From Chromatiales bacterium (GTDB taxonomy: Bacteria > Pseudomonadota > Gammaproteobacteria > Chromatiales > Chromatiaceae), in assembly GCA_028284585.1 (NCBI GenBank), contig JANQRK010000092.1:1-37921 (forward strand): a DNA stretch of 37,921 bases, in the 5' to 3' direction. Under the pieces are notes generated by a model that saw only the letters and a program-made list of their open reading frames with translations, ran no database searches and was not told the DNA's origin. Shown here piece after piece: positions 7,092-16,188 of the stretch. Numbering within the stretch: position 1 is the stretch's first letter; the number at the start of each line of letters is the position of its first letter. A program made the position numbers and the translations under genes.

Positions 7092-9554
7092 TCAAAAGTT
7101 GACCGTTACGCCCATTTCCAGGCGCAGGGGATCACCGACTCCGATGTTGTTCTGCCCCGCAGCGGATGTGTAGTACTCTTTGTCGGTGACATTCTTGGCC
7201 AACAGATAGGCATCGACGCCCTTGTCGAAGCGGTATCCGGCCCCGAGATTCAGACGCACGGAGGACGGAATCGTGGTCTTGATCGTCGCTGAGGTGTTAG
7301 TCAATTTCTCGTCCTCGTAGATCAGGCTGCCGAACAATCTCAGGCCGGCGAGCGAGCCCTGGGTAAAGCGATAGGCGATCTGTGCCGAGGCTGCGTTGCG
7401 CGGGATATTGCGCAGACGGATACCGGCCGGCAGCGATGGGGTTTCCGATTGAGTGCGGGTGTCGGTATAGGCATAGGTGAAGCCGAGGCTAAGGTTGTCG
7501 TTGACCTCGCCAGACAGGTCGAATTCGATACCCTCGCCACGCACCTTACCCAGGTTGACCGCGCTCAATCCAAACGGATCGTTCGGATCGGTCTCAAGGA
7601 CGTTTTCCTTGTCGGCCCGGTAGATCGCCAAGGTGCCGTTGAGGCGACTATTGGGACTCTCCAACTTGACACCCAGTTCGTAGTTCTTTGCGGTCTCCGC
7701 ATCCACGGCGATACCCGAGGCATCGGCGAAGGAGAATCCATCGACAGGCGGTCGATACGACTCGGCGTACGAGGCATAGACGCTGACATAGTCGACCGGT
7801 TGATAGACGATACCGGCGCGTGGTGACAGGTTGGTGTCCTTGAAGTTGGCGTCTTTCTCTACGGGCAGTAAAAAGCCGATATTGAAGGCATTGTCGAGGC
7901 GGGCATCGAGATCGACGCTATCCCAGCGCAGGCCAAGCAACAGCTTCCACTGCTCGGTCACATCGATCTGGTCCTGCACATAGACGCCCAGGGAGTCGCC
8001 GTCGACCGTGGAGTCAAAGATCACGCTACCGGGGGTAGACAAGTTCGTATCGAGCGCGGGTACGGGGATAGAAAAGTCTGGATCGAACACATCGATGGCG
8101 CCACCGCTTGGGCCGATCAGGCCCAAAAACTCTGACTTCTCGTGCTGAAAATCTGCGCCGAGCAACAAGCGATGCTCGATGGCTCCGGTCTGAAACGAAC
8201 CCGTCACCTCAGGCTGTACCGTAAAGAAACGATCACGCAGATCGACGCGACGTCGCTGACGCTCAACGGTGCTACCGTTTATCGACGCCTGCTGTACCGC
8301 GTTGCCCTCACGCTGGTCATCGCTACCATAGACGCCCAATCGGGCCTTCCAACCCGGCGCGAACTCATGCTCGAGACGCAAGGTCGCCGATGTATAGTCT
8401 TTGTCGATCTGGCCGGTATTGCCCTCGGCGACATTAAAGTCCAACGGCAGGACTAACTTGCCATCAACGAAGAACAAGCCACGGTCGAAGGTGTCTTCGC
8501 GTTGCTGATGGATGACCTCCAGATTGACAATGGTGCGTTCGTTAATCTGGTAGTCAATGACCGGCGAGATGAAAAGCAGCTTCTCGTCGACGTCTTGACG
8601 AAAGCTGCGCTCGTCCTGCACCGCGGCATTGAGCCGATAGCGCAGCCGCTTGTCTTCGGTTAGTGGGCCACCCAGGTCAACCGCCAGCCGGCCCTGCTGT
8701 AGACGCTCACCATCGCCGCCGAGACCGCTCGCCCCAGAAAGACTGACCTGGCGCAGTTGCTCGTTGAGTGGCTGCTTGGTGATCACATTGATCAGGCCAC
8801 CTGGATCGGCCTTGCCGAACAGTGTGGCGGTCGGTCCGCGCACCACTTCCAGCCGCTCGACATTGGCGATGTCCAGTGTCGAAGCGCTGGAGGTTCGATT
8901 GCCGTTGGTCAGGATGTTGTCGGTCTGGAAACCGCGGACGATGACTTCATCGCCCTGCAGTCCTCCCTGGGTATTGTCGCGCGTGACCCCGGCGAGAAAT
9001 TCGTAACCATCGGCAAGGGTCTCGGCCCCCGTGTCCTGCAACGACTGACGGGTCACGGATTGTGCGGACACCGGCGTTTCGATCAGGGGCGTATCGGTGC
9101 GGGTCGCGGCGAACGAATCCGGCGCGCTGTAGCTTGTGGAGACGGTACCCTCGAGTACCGCATCGACCGTGATCGGCGCCAGCTGCAAGGGTGCGGTGGC
9201 GGCCACTGGCAGCAGGGTCAGGGTCGTGCCGCGGCGCTCGCTGGTCAGGCCCGACCCCAACAACAGCCGATCGAGTGCTTGTTGCGGTGAGAAGCTGCCT
9301 TCCAATCCGGCGCTGGTCTTGCCGGCGGTCAGCTTGCCATCCACCGACAGTACTAGGCCGCTCTGGTTCGCGAAGCGAGTCAGCACGGTGCTTAGCGGCC
9401 CGGCTGGTATATCGTAGCTGCGGACTGCTGCATTGTCCGCCGCCGGATTAGCGGCCGACTCTGCATGGGTGCGGCTAGCTAATGCACTCAGTGTAATGAT
9501 CAGGCAAAACAGCACAAGCATGGCCCATGGGCCATGCCATCGCTCTATCATCAT
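7092..9554 (-). CDS. TonB-dependent siderophore receptor with STN domain, FpvA/FhuE-type barrel
   Basis: Outer-membrane ferric-siderophore receptor and transmembrane signaller of 820 residues. Signal peptide about 1-31. STN domain about 47-116 (SYDIPAGPLSTVLTRFANQS, QQALDRLLLGSGL). The plug includes TPLIETPVSAQSV and the siderophore-receptor motif VRGPTATLFGKADPGGLINV. The barrel ends in a terminal Phe (GVTVNF), as outer-membrane proteins do. Tandem ATG codons at 9554 and 9551 follow GGGAG. The 27-bp element lies 40 bp upstream. Its STN is 43 of 58 residues identical to that of the receptor at 13484-15871 although the barrels differ. The siderophore is unknown. Confidence 0.95.
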   Translation of the reverse strand: MMIERWHGPWAMLVLFCLIITLSALASRTHAESAANPAADNAAVRSYDIPAGPLSTVLTRFANQSGLVLSVDGKLTAGKTSAGLEGSFSPQQALDRLLLGSGLTSERRGTTLTLLPVAATAPLQLAPITVDAVLEGTVSTSYSAPDSFAATRTDTPLIETPVSAQSVTRQSLQDTGAETLADGYEFLAGVTRDNTQGGLQGDEVIVRGFQTDNILTNGNRTSSASTLDIANVERLEVVRGPTATLFGKADPGGLINVITKQPLNEQLRQVSLSGASGLGGDGERLQQGRLAVDLGGPLTEDKRLRYRLNAAVQDERSFRQDVDEKLLFISPVIDYQINERTIVNLEVIHQQREDTFDRGLFFVDGKLVLPLDFNVAEGNTGQIDKDYTSATLRLEHEFAPGWKARLGVYGSDDQREGNAVQQASINGSTVERQRRRVDLRDRFFTVQPEVTGSFQTGAIEHRLLLGADFQHEKSEFLGLIGPSGGAIDVFDPDFSIPVPALDTNLSTPGSVIFDSTVDGDSLGVYVQDQIDVTEQWKLLLGLRWDSVDLDARLDNAFNIGFLLPVEKDANFKDTNLSPRAGIVYQPVDYVSVYASYAESYRPPVDGFSFADASGIAVDAETAKNYELGVKLESPNSRLNGTLAIYRADKENVLETDPNDPFGLSAVNLGKVRGEGIEFDLSGEVNDNLSLGFTYAYTDTRTQSETPSLPAGIRLRNIPRNAASAQIAYRFTQGSLAGLRLFGSLIYEDEKLTNTSATIKTTIPSSVRLNLGAGYRFDKGVDAYLLAKNVTDKEYYTSAAGQNNIGVGDPLRLEMGVTVNF

Positions 9555-9593
9555 CGTCGTTTGACTCCCGGCTTTGTCGTTCTTTGTAGGGAA

Positions 9594-9620
9594 TGCCCCG
9601 CGAGGGCGGAAAAGGGGAAC
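9594..9620 (-). promoter_or_regulatory. 27-bp FecI-type promoter-like element, copy B
   Basis: Same invariant halves and spacing as copies A and C, with variable centre GGCGG. It ends 40 bp before the ATG of the STN receptor. The downstream leader contains AAAGCCGGGA, also seen after copy C. The two halves hold complementary CCCC and GGGG, so a hairpin in the transcript is an alternative reading. Confidence 0.6.
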
Positions 9621-9667
9621 CGGGCCGGGCCTCGCCGGTCACCGTTCGCGGCAACGGAACCAAACTT

Positions 9668-10966
9668 TCAGGAGGCGCTGATACCCTTTGATAGATCCTG
9701 CGTTTCCTGTCTACGACGAGAGGATCTTTTTCTGGCCGTTCGTTTCCTCCACCAAATGATGATGCCCGTAACGCTCAGCAAGGCCACTATTACACCAACG
9801 AAACAAACGAAAATACGAAACGGCAAACCCCATACACCGGCCATGTGCAGCGTCTTGATCCAAGTGGTGAGGGTGTCACCAGCGGCTTTGCCCGTGGGCA
9901 AATGGAGAGATCGAAACTCCCCGGTATCGCCATCGATATACAGGCGGGTTCTACCCCACTCACTGTCGACATCTCGGTTACTCCTGAAGCGATAGTGATA
10001 GACACCGTACCTGGCCATATAGCTCATGCCCGTAGGCTCGATCTGATAGACGAGATCATCGGCATCTTTGGCCATCGGGCGGGCTAGATAGGATAGCGCC
10101 GCATCTCTCGCCTCTGCATAGCTAAGCCCAGGGCTGTCATTGGGTTCCGTGAGTCTGGGTAATTCACCTCTGGCGTCCTGAAAGTCGAATGCGGAGGCCA
10201 TCACTGGTTGGTATACGCTACCCAGATTGAAGGCCACACTGCTCAAGGCGAGCACGAACAACATTGCCCAAACCCATAAGCCAGCGCTTGTGTGCAGGTC
10301 GAAATTGAGCTTGTAGCTGTTACGGTGCCAGCGTAGTGCCCATGCCGGCCACCAGCGTCTAAACCACGTCTTGACTCTCACTAGGCTCGGACTGACTAAA
10401 ACCGCTACACGATCTACTCTACGCCAAACCCGTCTCGGCAGCGTTAGGTATACGCCTATGATGCAATCAATGGTCCACAGTAGGGCGATAATTCCTAGCA
10501 GAGTCGAACCAAACCGATCCAAAGCGAGCTGAAAATGCAGCTTGTACAAGAAAGGGATCAGGTTTTCGATCCCATCAGTGATCTTCCCCCAGCGGCGCGT
10601 CCCAAGCACCTGCCCTGTGTAGGGGTCCACGAATATCTCATCAAAATCCGAAACCGCTACGGCTTGTGAACCATCCGTTTCTTTCGGGCTCACTCTTATG
10701 CGCAGTGCGTGGTCAAGGCTGGGCTTGAGCGTGATCCAATTGATTTGAAGATCAGGATACTGATTCAGCAACGCTTCACGAATGACTAGCGGATCTAGCA
10801 GCTCTGATTTCGGCGGAGGACGCGCCATATCATAAAGATTGGGATTTATCGCGGCATCCAACTCCTTATAAAACACAAGTACCGATCCAGTGAGGCCTGC
10901 GATGACCAAGAATACCGCCATCGACAAGCCCACATAGCGGTGGACGATCACCCATACGTGACGCAT
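9668..10966 (-). CDS. PepSY domain inner-membrane protein, putative siderophore-iron reductase
   Basis: A 432-residue protein beginning with the PepSY_TM signature, MRHVWVIVHRYVGLSMAVFL. The first helix (about 12-31) is followed by a periplasmic PepSY domain with VDPYTGQVLGTRRWG near residues 112-126. Further helices include LLGIIALLWTIDCIIGVYL, LWVWAMLFVLALSSVAFNLG and a C-terminal FVGVIVALLSVTGIIIWWRK. Such proteins are thought to reduce ferric siderophores in the periplasm. It starts 54 bp after the receptor at 11021-13219, so the two probably form a receptor-plus-reductase operon. Codon third positions are noticeably less GC-rich than in flanking genes. Confidence 0.88.
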   Translation of the reverse strand: MRHVWVIVHRYVGLSMAVFLVIAGLTGSVLVFYKELDAAINPNLYDMARPPPKSELLDPLVIREALLNQYPDLQINWITLKPSLDHALRIRVSPKETDGSQAVAVSDFDEIFVDPYTGQVLGTRRWGKITDGIENLIPFLYKLHFQLALDRFGSTLLGIIALLWTIDCIIGVYLTLPRRVWRRVDRVAVLVSPSLVRVKTWFRRWWPAWALRWHRNSYKLNFDLHTSAGLWVWAMLFVLALSSVAFNLGSVYQPVMASAFDFQDARGELPRLTEPNDSPGLSYAEARDAALSYLARPMAKDADDLVYQIEPTGMSYMARYGVYHYRFRSNRDVDSEWGRTRLYIDGDTGEFRSLHLPTGKAAGDTLTTWIKTLHMAGVWGLPFRIFVCFVGVIVALLSVTGIIIWWRKRTARKRSSRRRQETQDLSKGISAS

Positions 10967-11020
10967 CAGGCTCTTTATCGATTCAATCGAACATCACGTA
11001 GACGGCTCAAGGGAATTCGC

Positions 11021-13219
11021 CTAAAACTCATACGCGAGGCCCACGATGACCGATCGAGGCTCTCCTGGATGAGCGATCGACGCATCAGAGGCCCTCACAA
11101 TGTAATCTTCATCAAGAAGATTGTTTATTTTCAGACTCGCCGTGAATCTATCTCTTCGATACTTGGCACCCAGATCCACTACCGTATAGCCATCCAGTTT
11201 TATATCATTGGCGAATTGAACACGCCGCTCACCTACATGGCGTACCCCGCCCGCCAGCTTGAGCCCCGTCAGTGCGCCGGTGAAGTCGTATGCTACCCAG
11301 AGACGCGCAAGGTGACGCGAGACATTGCCTAGGGGATCGCCAACCGTTGAAGGGTCACCCTCGTTTTCAAGCACCTCCGTATCGGTGTAGCTGTAAGCTG
11401 CGATAAGCTCAAGTTGATCGGTTAGCTTCCCAGTAATATCTAATTCAAAGCCCCGGCTGCGTTGCTCTACACCCGGGAAATAGGCGATCTGGCCTGTGGC
11501 GGCAAAGAGATCGTTATCGAAAACCGCGACATTCTCTTTCTCGATTTGATAAATGGAGGCAGTAGATATCACGCGTTCATTGAGAAAGTTGCTCTTTAGG
11601 CCGATCTCAAACTGTTCTCCGGTTTCTGGCTCCAAAAGGTTGCCGTCTTGGTCTACAGCAAACGATAATTGTGGGACAAAGGACTGGCTGGCACTAAAAT
11701 ACACGGCGTTTTGCTCGGTGAGTTCGTAGAGTACCCCAGCCCTGGCAGTGATCTCGCTTTCGTCGGTATCTGGGTTACGAATACCGTTGCTCGAACTGGT
11801 ACCAGACACATCATCAAAACGGACACCCAACAACACCTTCAAACGTCCATCTTTCAATAGTGACATTTGGTCCTGGGCGTAAAGGCTCCACCACTCCCTG
11901 TCCTCAGGATCGGTGCTCAGGGGTTGATCGGCTGGCGGATCAAAGTTGACATTCGGATCCGATGAAATAACGACGTTTGGCAGATTCTGTCTAAAACGAT
12001 CGAATTCCCTGTCTTGATCAACATATTCTGCTCCCAGTAATAGTTTATGATCTATGTCGCCCGTACGAAAGCTGGCAATACCGTCCAACACGAATTGAAC
12101 TTCATCCTCTACCCGGTCCTCATTCTGATAGCGCTGACGAATCTCTGTTTCGTTATTGCGGACACCTCGATTGCGCAGGGATTCATTGCGATTGTCCGCG
12201 CGATGAAATTGCAATTGGTTACGCAGTGTCCAAGTGGGATTGACTTCATGTGTCAACTGGTAGCTTGCGTAGTAATCCTCGTTCGTTCTACCGTCGAGGT
12301 CCGGGTCGCCAAAGAAAGTGCTGTCCGACACCAGAGGTTCACCGTCCTCAGAAATGGGGATACCGGAGTCATAAGGCTGGGTTTCCTTGGTGTAGGAGAA
12401 GTCGAGCAGAAGCTCAGTCTCGTCACTGGGCCTCCAAAGGAAACTTGGGGCGATAGAGGTGCGCTCTAGCTCAATCTCATCACGAAACGAATCGCTGTCG
12501 GTATACGCCGCATTGAGACGATACATCCAGGTGGCGCTTTGGTTGATGGCGCCTGTACTGTCCAGATTGGTCTGAAAAAGGTTGTCGCTACCCAGCTTTT
12601 GCGAGACGGTGTGACGGGATTCTGGCTGCGGTCGTTTGGTGACGTAGTTGACGATACCGCCGGGCTGAAGTGCTCCATACAGGATAGATGCCGGGCCTTT
12701 GAGTACTTCAACGCGCTCGATATTGATTAGATCTACAGCCCCCGCAGTGGTTGCGCGAAGGCCGTTCCGTAGCAGGTCAGGCGACTCAAACCCTCGGATG
12801 ATCGGTAACACGGCGGACTGCGCATTGAGCGTATTACCCGCTTGTTGCACCCCGCTAACGTTTTCGTAGACATCTTTCAGTTCTATCGCTACCTGGTCTT
12901 CGATGACATCGCGCGGAATGACTTGCACCGATACGGGCGTCTCAATGATTGGCGTATCTGTCTTGGTCCCAGTCGCACTGCGCTTGGCAGCGTATCCGTC
13001 GACTGGGCCGACTGCAGTTTCTTGGGCTGTCTCTACGACGATGGGCGGCAATCGTGTCGGTTCCTGTTGAGCTTCCTGCGCCAAGGCAAGGGGGGAAACG
13101 GCAAAAGACGCTGCCACCAGAGCGATTCCACCAGCGTGTAGGCCCGCGACGAGTGGCCTCAGGTTGAACGACCGCTCCCGATGGCGACTAGCTGCGATCG
13201 TTGGTTTCTTGTTGAGCAT
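11021..13219 (-). CDS. TonB-dependent siderophore receptor without STN, ferrichrome-type
   Basis: Outer-membrane receptor of 732 residues from ATG at 13219. Signal peptide about 1-45, ending PLALAQ. The plug begins with TDTPIIETPVSVQVIPRDVI and contains EVLKGPASILYGALQPGGIV, typical of the TonB-siderophore receptor family that includes FhuA and FhuE. The barrel ends in terminal Phe (GLAYEF). It has no STN domain and no 27-bp element upstream. An in-frame TTG at 13225 is better spaced from GGGAGG (9 bases) than the ATG (15 bases) and may be the true start. With the downstream PepSY gene it forms a lower-GC pair that may have been acquired as a unit. Confidence 0.94.
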   Translation of the reverse strand: MLNKKPTIAASRHRERSFNLRPLVAGLHAGGIALVAASFAVSPLALAQEAQQEPTRLPPIVVETAQETAVGPVDGYAAKRSATGTKTDTPIIETPVSVQVIPRDVIEDQVAIELKDVYENVSGVQQAGNTLNAQSAVLPIIRGFESPDLLRNGLRATTAGAVDLINIERVEVLKGPASILYGALQPGGIVNYVTKRPQPESRHTVSQKLGSDNLFQTNLDSTGAINQSATWMYRLNAAYTDSDSFRDEIELERTSIAPSFLWRPSDETELLLDFSYTKETQPYDSGIPISEDGEPLVSDSTFFGDPDLDGRTNEDYYASYQLTHEVNPTWTLRNQLQFHRADNRNESLRNRGVRNNETEIRQRYQNEDRVEDEVQFVLDGIASFRTGDIDHKLLLGAEYVDQDREFDRFRQNLPNVVISSDPNVNFDPPADQPLSTDPEDREWWSLYAQDQMSLLKDGRLKVLLGVRFDDVSGTSSSNGIRNPDTDESEITARAGVLYELTEQNAVYFSASQSFVPQLSFAVDQDGNLLEPETGEQFEIGLKSNFLNERVISTASIYQIEKENVAVFDNDLFAATGQIAYFPGVEQRSRGFELDITGKLTDQLELIAAYSYTDTEVLENEGDPSTVGDPLGNVSRHLARLWVAYDFTGALTGLKLAGGVRHVGERRVQFANDIKLDGYTVVDLGAKYRRDRFTASLKINNLLDEDYIVRASDASIAHPGEPRSVIVGLAYEF

Positions 13220-13483
13220 TGACAAATACTTGGTCCTCCCAAAACATAAAGAACAAGGGTGTCGCCATTCCGAAAAGCACTTCGGGATAGTTCGGTCATC
13301 CAATCTGATGGGCCTACGCCATAGCCATTGATGTCTCGGCCCCTCGACGCCCAGGCGTTACTTCGCTTTGCACGCGCTCCTCAACCAGCCCGTAATCGGC
13401 TGTGCACACTGACCTACAGCCGCATCTCCTTAGCGTCTGTGGGCATTCCCAATGCTCTGGCGGGAGGCTCGCGGGGCAACAGC

Positions 13484-15871
13484 TCAAAACTCCACCGCCA
13501 CACTCACCCCCACGACCCGCGAGTCTCCAGCTGTATCTGCGTTGTCCACGCGCCGCCGCGAGAGGTATTGCTTGTCGAACAGGTTGCGCGCGTATGCAAA
13601 CACCGACCAGTCGTCGGCCTGGTAACCGACCCTTGCATTGACCAGAAAGAAACTGTCGGATAGTTCACCTGGGTCGTTGTTCGCGGTGTAGTAGCTCTGG
13701 TCCGTGTAGCTGCCATTGAGATGGATCTCGTAGCCCTTCGGGAAGTAATAGGATCCACCGACCGCACCGGTCAGGCGCGGTGCCTGCGGAAACTCGTTGC
13801 CCTCGAGGTTGATCGGATTGCCGGCCTGGTCGCGGCTCGGGAAGTCGACGAACTTGGTCTTGACATAGCCTAGATTGAAGAACAGATCCAGATTGTTGGT
13901 CGCCAGAAAACGCGTCTCCAATTCACCGCCATAGAGCTCGGACTCACCGGCGTTTTCGATGGTTGAATCGAGAAAGGTACCGGAGGGCCCGGGCGTCGTG
14001 ACCTGCTGGTCCTCCCACTGGGTATAGAACAGGTTGGCATTGATCGTCAGCCGCTCGTCGAGCCAGGTCGAGCGCAGCGAGTACTCGTAGTTGGTGGTGA
14101 ACTCAGGGTCGAACTCGAAGGGTCGGCCGGTACCGAACTCAACACCGCTGCCGCCCGCACGATAGCCACGCTGCACAGTGATACCGTGGCTGATGTTGTC
14201 GTTCCAATCGTAGACGATGCCGAGCTTGGGCAAGAAAGCATCGTAGCTGGCCGAGCTCTCTTGTGGAGGGGACGACGGTATCGGGATGATCGGTGGGATT
14301 AGCACCGTTGAAGAGCTCAGCAGCGTGTCACGCTGCTCATTGTCGTAACGCGCGCCGGCGATGACGCGCCAGTCTGGCAAAAACCGATACTCGACCTCGC
14401 CAAACACGGCATAGTTTTCTACATCGGTATCTTCAGTATTGCCGAATCTGGCGCTTGTACCCGGTGGCACCGGCAGAAACACTGTGGCATCGGCGACTTC
14501 TGCCTCGAAGGTCAGGTCTCGGTGTGTCTTGGCGTAATAGGCACCGAGTACCGCATCCAAGCCGCCCCCGGCGTATTTGACCCGCAGCTCTTGGCTGAAG
14601 GCGCTCTCATCGATCAGGCGTTCACCATTGGCACCGTTAGGATCGGCCGGATTCGCGGTCTGGAAAAGTTCGTAGTCATTGGTGAAGTAACTGGTTTCGG
14701 CATCGATCGACCACGCCGGGCTAAAGGTATAGGCCACGCGCAGGTTCGTTAGATCATTGTCGCCCTTGACTTCCTGTGGGGACGAATTGACGCGGCGCTG
14801 CGGCCACACATCGGGATCGATGCTTTGACCCGAGAACTCGTTTTCGGTGACCGTGTGGCCCAAGACGATATCAAGTCTATCCGTTGGCTGGTAACGGACC
14901 TTGCCACGCACCGTCCTCAAACTACCGTCGCCGACGTCTTCACCGGTAAAGCGGTCTTTGATGTCGCCGTCGCTGCGGTAGTCCTCGGCGGCGACGCGGA
15001 CCGCCAGGGTATCCTCAACCAACGGCAAGTTTCCGGCCACCGCAAAGCGGGTTTCATCGAAAGAGCCATAGTCGGCTCGACCCTTGAACTCACGCGCGAA
15101 AACCGGGTCCTGAGTGCGTACGACGATCGCACCGGCCAGCGCATTGCGGCCGCGCTGGGTCGATTGCGGGCCGCGCAGGATCTCAGCCTGCGCCAGGTCC
15201 CAGGTGCTGGTCGGGCCAGTACGCACGGATTGGGCGGGGGGAATGCTGGCACCATCGACCGTGACATTGATGGTCGAGCCGCTGCCGATATTGCCGACGC
15301 CGCCCTCGGCGATGCCGCGAATCGTGAACCCGAAGCCGCCACCTTGCTGGGTGACATTGGGCGTACGGTCGGCCAGATCGAACAAGTCGTGATCGGGGCT
15401 CTGATCCAGCTCTTCCCCGGTAAACACCGCGACGCTGGACTGCGCGTCCTGCAGCGTGCGTTGTTGCAGTTCGCCGGTCACGACGATAGGACCTAGCGCC
15501 ACCGGCCCATTGTCGCGCACCACGGGTGCGCGCTCCAAGGTCAGCGTGCTGTCGCTGGTGAAGCGATGGATGACGCCGCTGCCATCCAGCAGGCGCGACA
15601 GCGCTTGTTGCCGCGTGAAGCGGCCCTGCAGTCCGGGGCTGGTCTTGCCAGCGGTCAGCTTGGCATCGAAAGACAGTGCTAGGCCGCTCTCGGTCGCAAA
15701 GCGCGTCAACACGGTACTCAACGGCCCGGCCGGAATGGCGTAGGTATGGACAGAAGCACTGCGGGTTGCCGGTTCGGCAGGTGCGGTGTTTGCACACACA
15801 AGCAGTGTGATCGTCAGGCCAGCAAGCGTATAGAGCACCCGTGGGGCACACCATCGTTCTGTAGTTGTCAT
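13484..15871 (-). CDS. TonB-dependent receptor with STN domain, partner of the adjacent FecI/FecR
   Basis: Outer-membrane receptor of 795 residues. Signal peptide about 1-33. STN domain about 42-113 (TYAIPAGPLSTVLTRFATES). The plug contains IRGIAEGGVGNIGSGSTINV and EILRGPQSTQRGRNALAGAI. The barrel ends in a terminal Phe. It lies immediately downstream of fecI-fecR in the same direction, the classical fecI-fecR-fecA order, so it is the most likely cognate receptor of that pair. Plug and early barrel resemble the left-edge receptor (1-1847), while the STN closely matches the receptor at 7092-9554. The ligand is unknown; no heme-receptor FRAP/NPNL motif was seen. Confidence 0.94.
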   Translation of the reverse strand: MTTTERWCAPRVLYTLAGLTITLLVCANTAPAEPATRSASVHTYAIPAGPLSTVLTRFATESGLALSFDAKLTAGKTSPGLQGRFTRQQALSRLLDGSGVIHRFTSDSTLTLERAPVVRDNGPVALGPIVVTGELQQRTLQDAQSSVAVFTGEELDQSPDHDLFDLADRTPNVTQQGGGFGFTIRGIAEGGVGNIGSGSTINVTVDGASIPPAQSVRTGPTSTWDLAQAEILRGPQSTQRGRNALAGAIVVRTQDPVFAREFKGRADYGSFDETRFAVAGNLPLVEDTLAVRVAAEDYRSDGDIKDRFTGEDVGDGSLRTVRGKVRYQPTDRLDIVLGHTVTENEFSGQSIDPDVWPQRRVNSSPQEVKGDNDLTNLRVAYTFSPAWSIDAETSYFTNDYELFQTANPADPNGANGERLIDESAFSQELRVKYAGGGLDAVLGAYYAKTHRDLTFEAEVADATVFLPVPPGTSARFGNTEDTDVENYAVFGEVEYRFLPDWRVIAGARYDNEQRDTLLSSSTVLIPPIIPIPSSPPQESSASYDAFLPKLGIVYDWNDNISHGITVQRGYRAGGSGVEFGTGRPFEFDPEFTTNYEYSLRSTWLDERLTINANLFYTQWEDQQVTTPGPSGTFLDSTIENAGESELYGGELETRFLATNNLDLFFNLGYVKTKFVDFPSRDQAGNPINLEGNEFPQAPRLTGAVGGSYYFPKGYEIHLNGSYTDQSYYTANNDPGELSDSFFLVNARVGYQADDWSVFAYARNLFDKQYLSRRRVDNADTAGDSRVVGVSVAVEF

Positions 15872-15915
15872 TGTAAAGATCCCGGCTTCTTCGTTTCTTA
15901 TCGGTATTGCTGGGT

Positions 15916-15942
15916 TGCCCCGCGAGACACAAAAAGGGGAAC
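15916..15942 (-). promoter_or_regulatory. 27-bp FecI-type promoter-like element, copy C
   Basis: Identical to copies A and B in both 11-base halves, with variable centre ACACA. It ends 45 bp before the receptor ATG and lies downstream of fecR, where a FecI-dependent receptor promoter is expected. The remaining bases to fecR (15943-16188) hold no gene that I can support. Confidence 0.6.
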
Positions 15943-16188
15943 TGGCTGGGACCAGTCGATCATGGGTGAGGGTGGTGCTACCGGTACGGTAGTGATGCGC
16001 GATCGATGCGCAGGGCGCTCAGAGCAACTGGATTACACGGAACAACAACAATGGATGAACCGGAACCTGCCACACGACAGCCAATCTGCTAGCGAAGCCG
16101 TTACCGCGAGAGGGCGAGGTCGCGACCTATGATTCGGTTGCGAGATCCTGTGTGATCGAAACTGCAGTGGCCGTCTCGACGATCTGAC

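Noticed and set aside
13468..13478. CTCGCGGGGCA on the + strand, one exact half of the 27-bp element in reverse orientation
   Set aside because: The other half (GTTCCCCTTTT) is absent at the required distance and no gene follows in that direction. It is probably chance in GC-rich DNA.
15183..15932. Long minus-strand frame overlapping the start of the STN receptor
   Set aside because: It runs out of frame over the signal peptide, STN and plug of a well-supported receptor and has an Arg/His-rich shadow composition.
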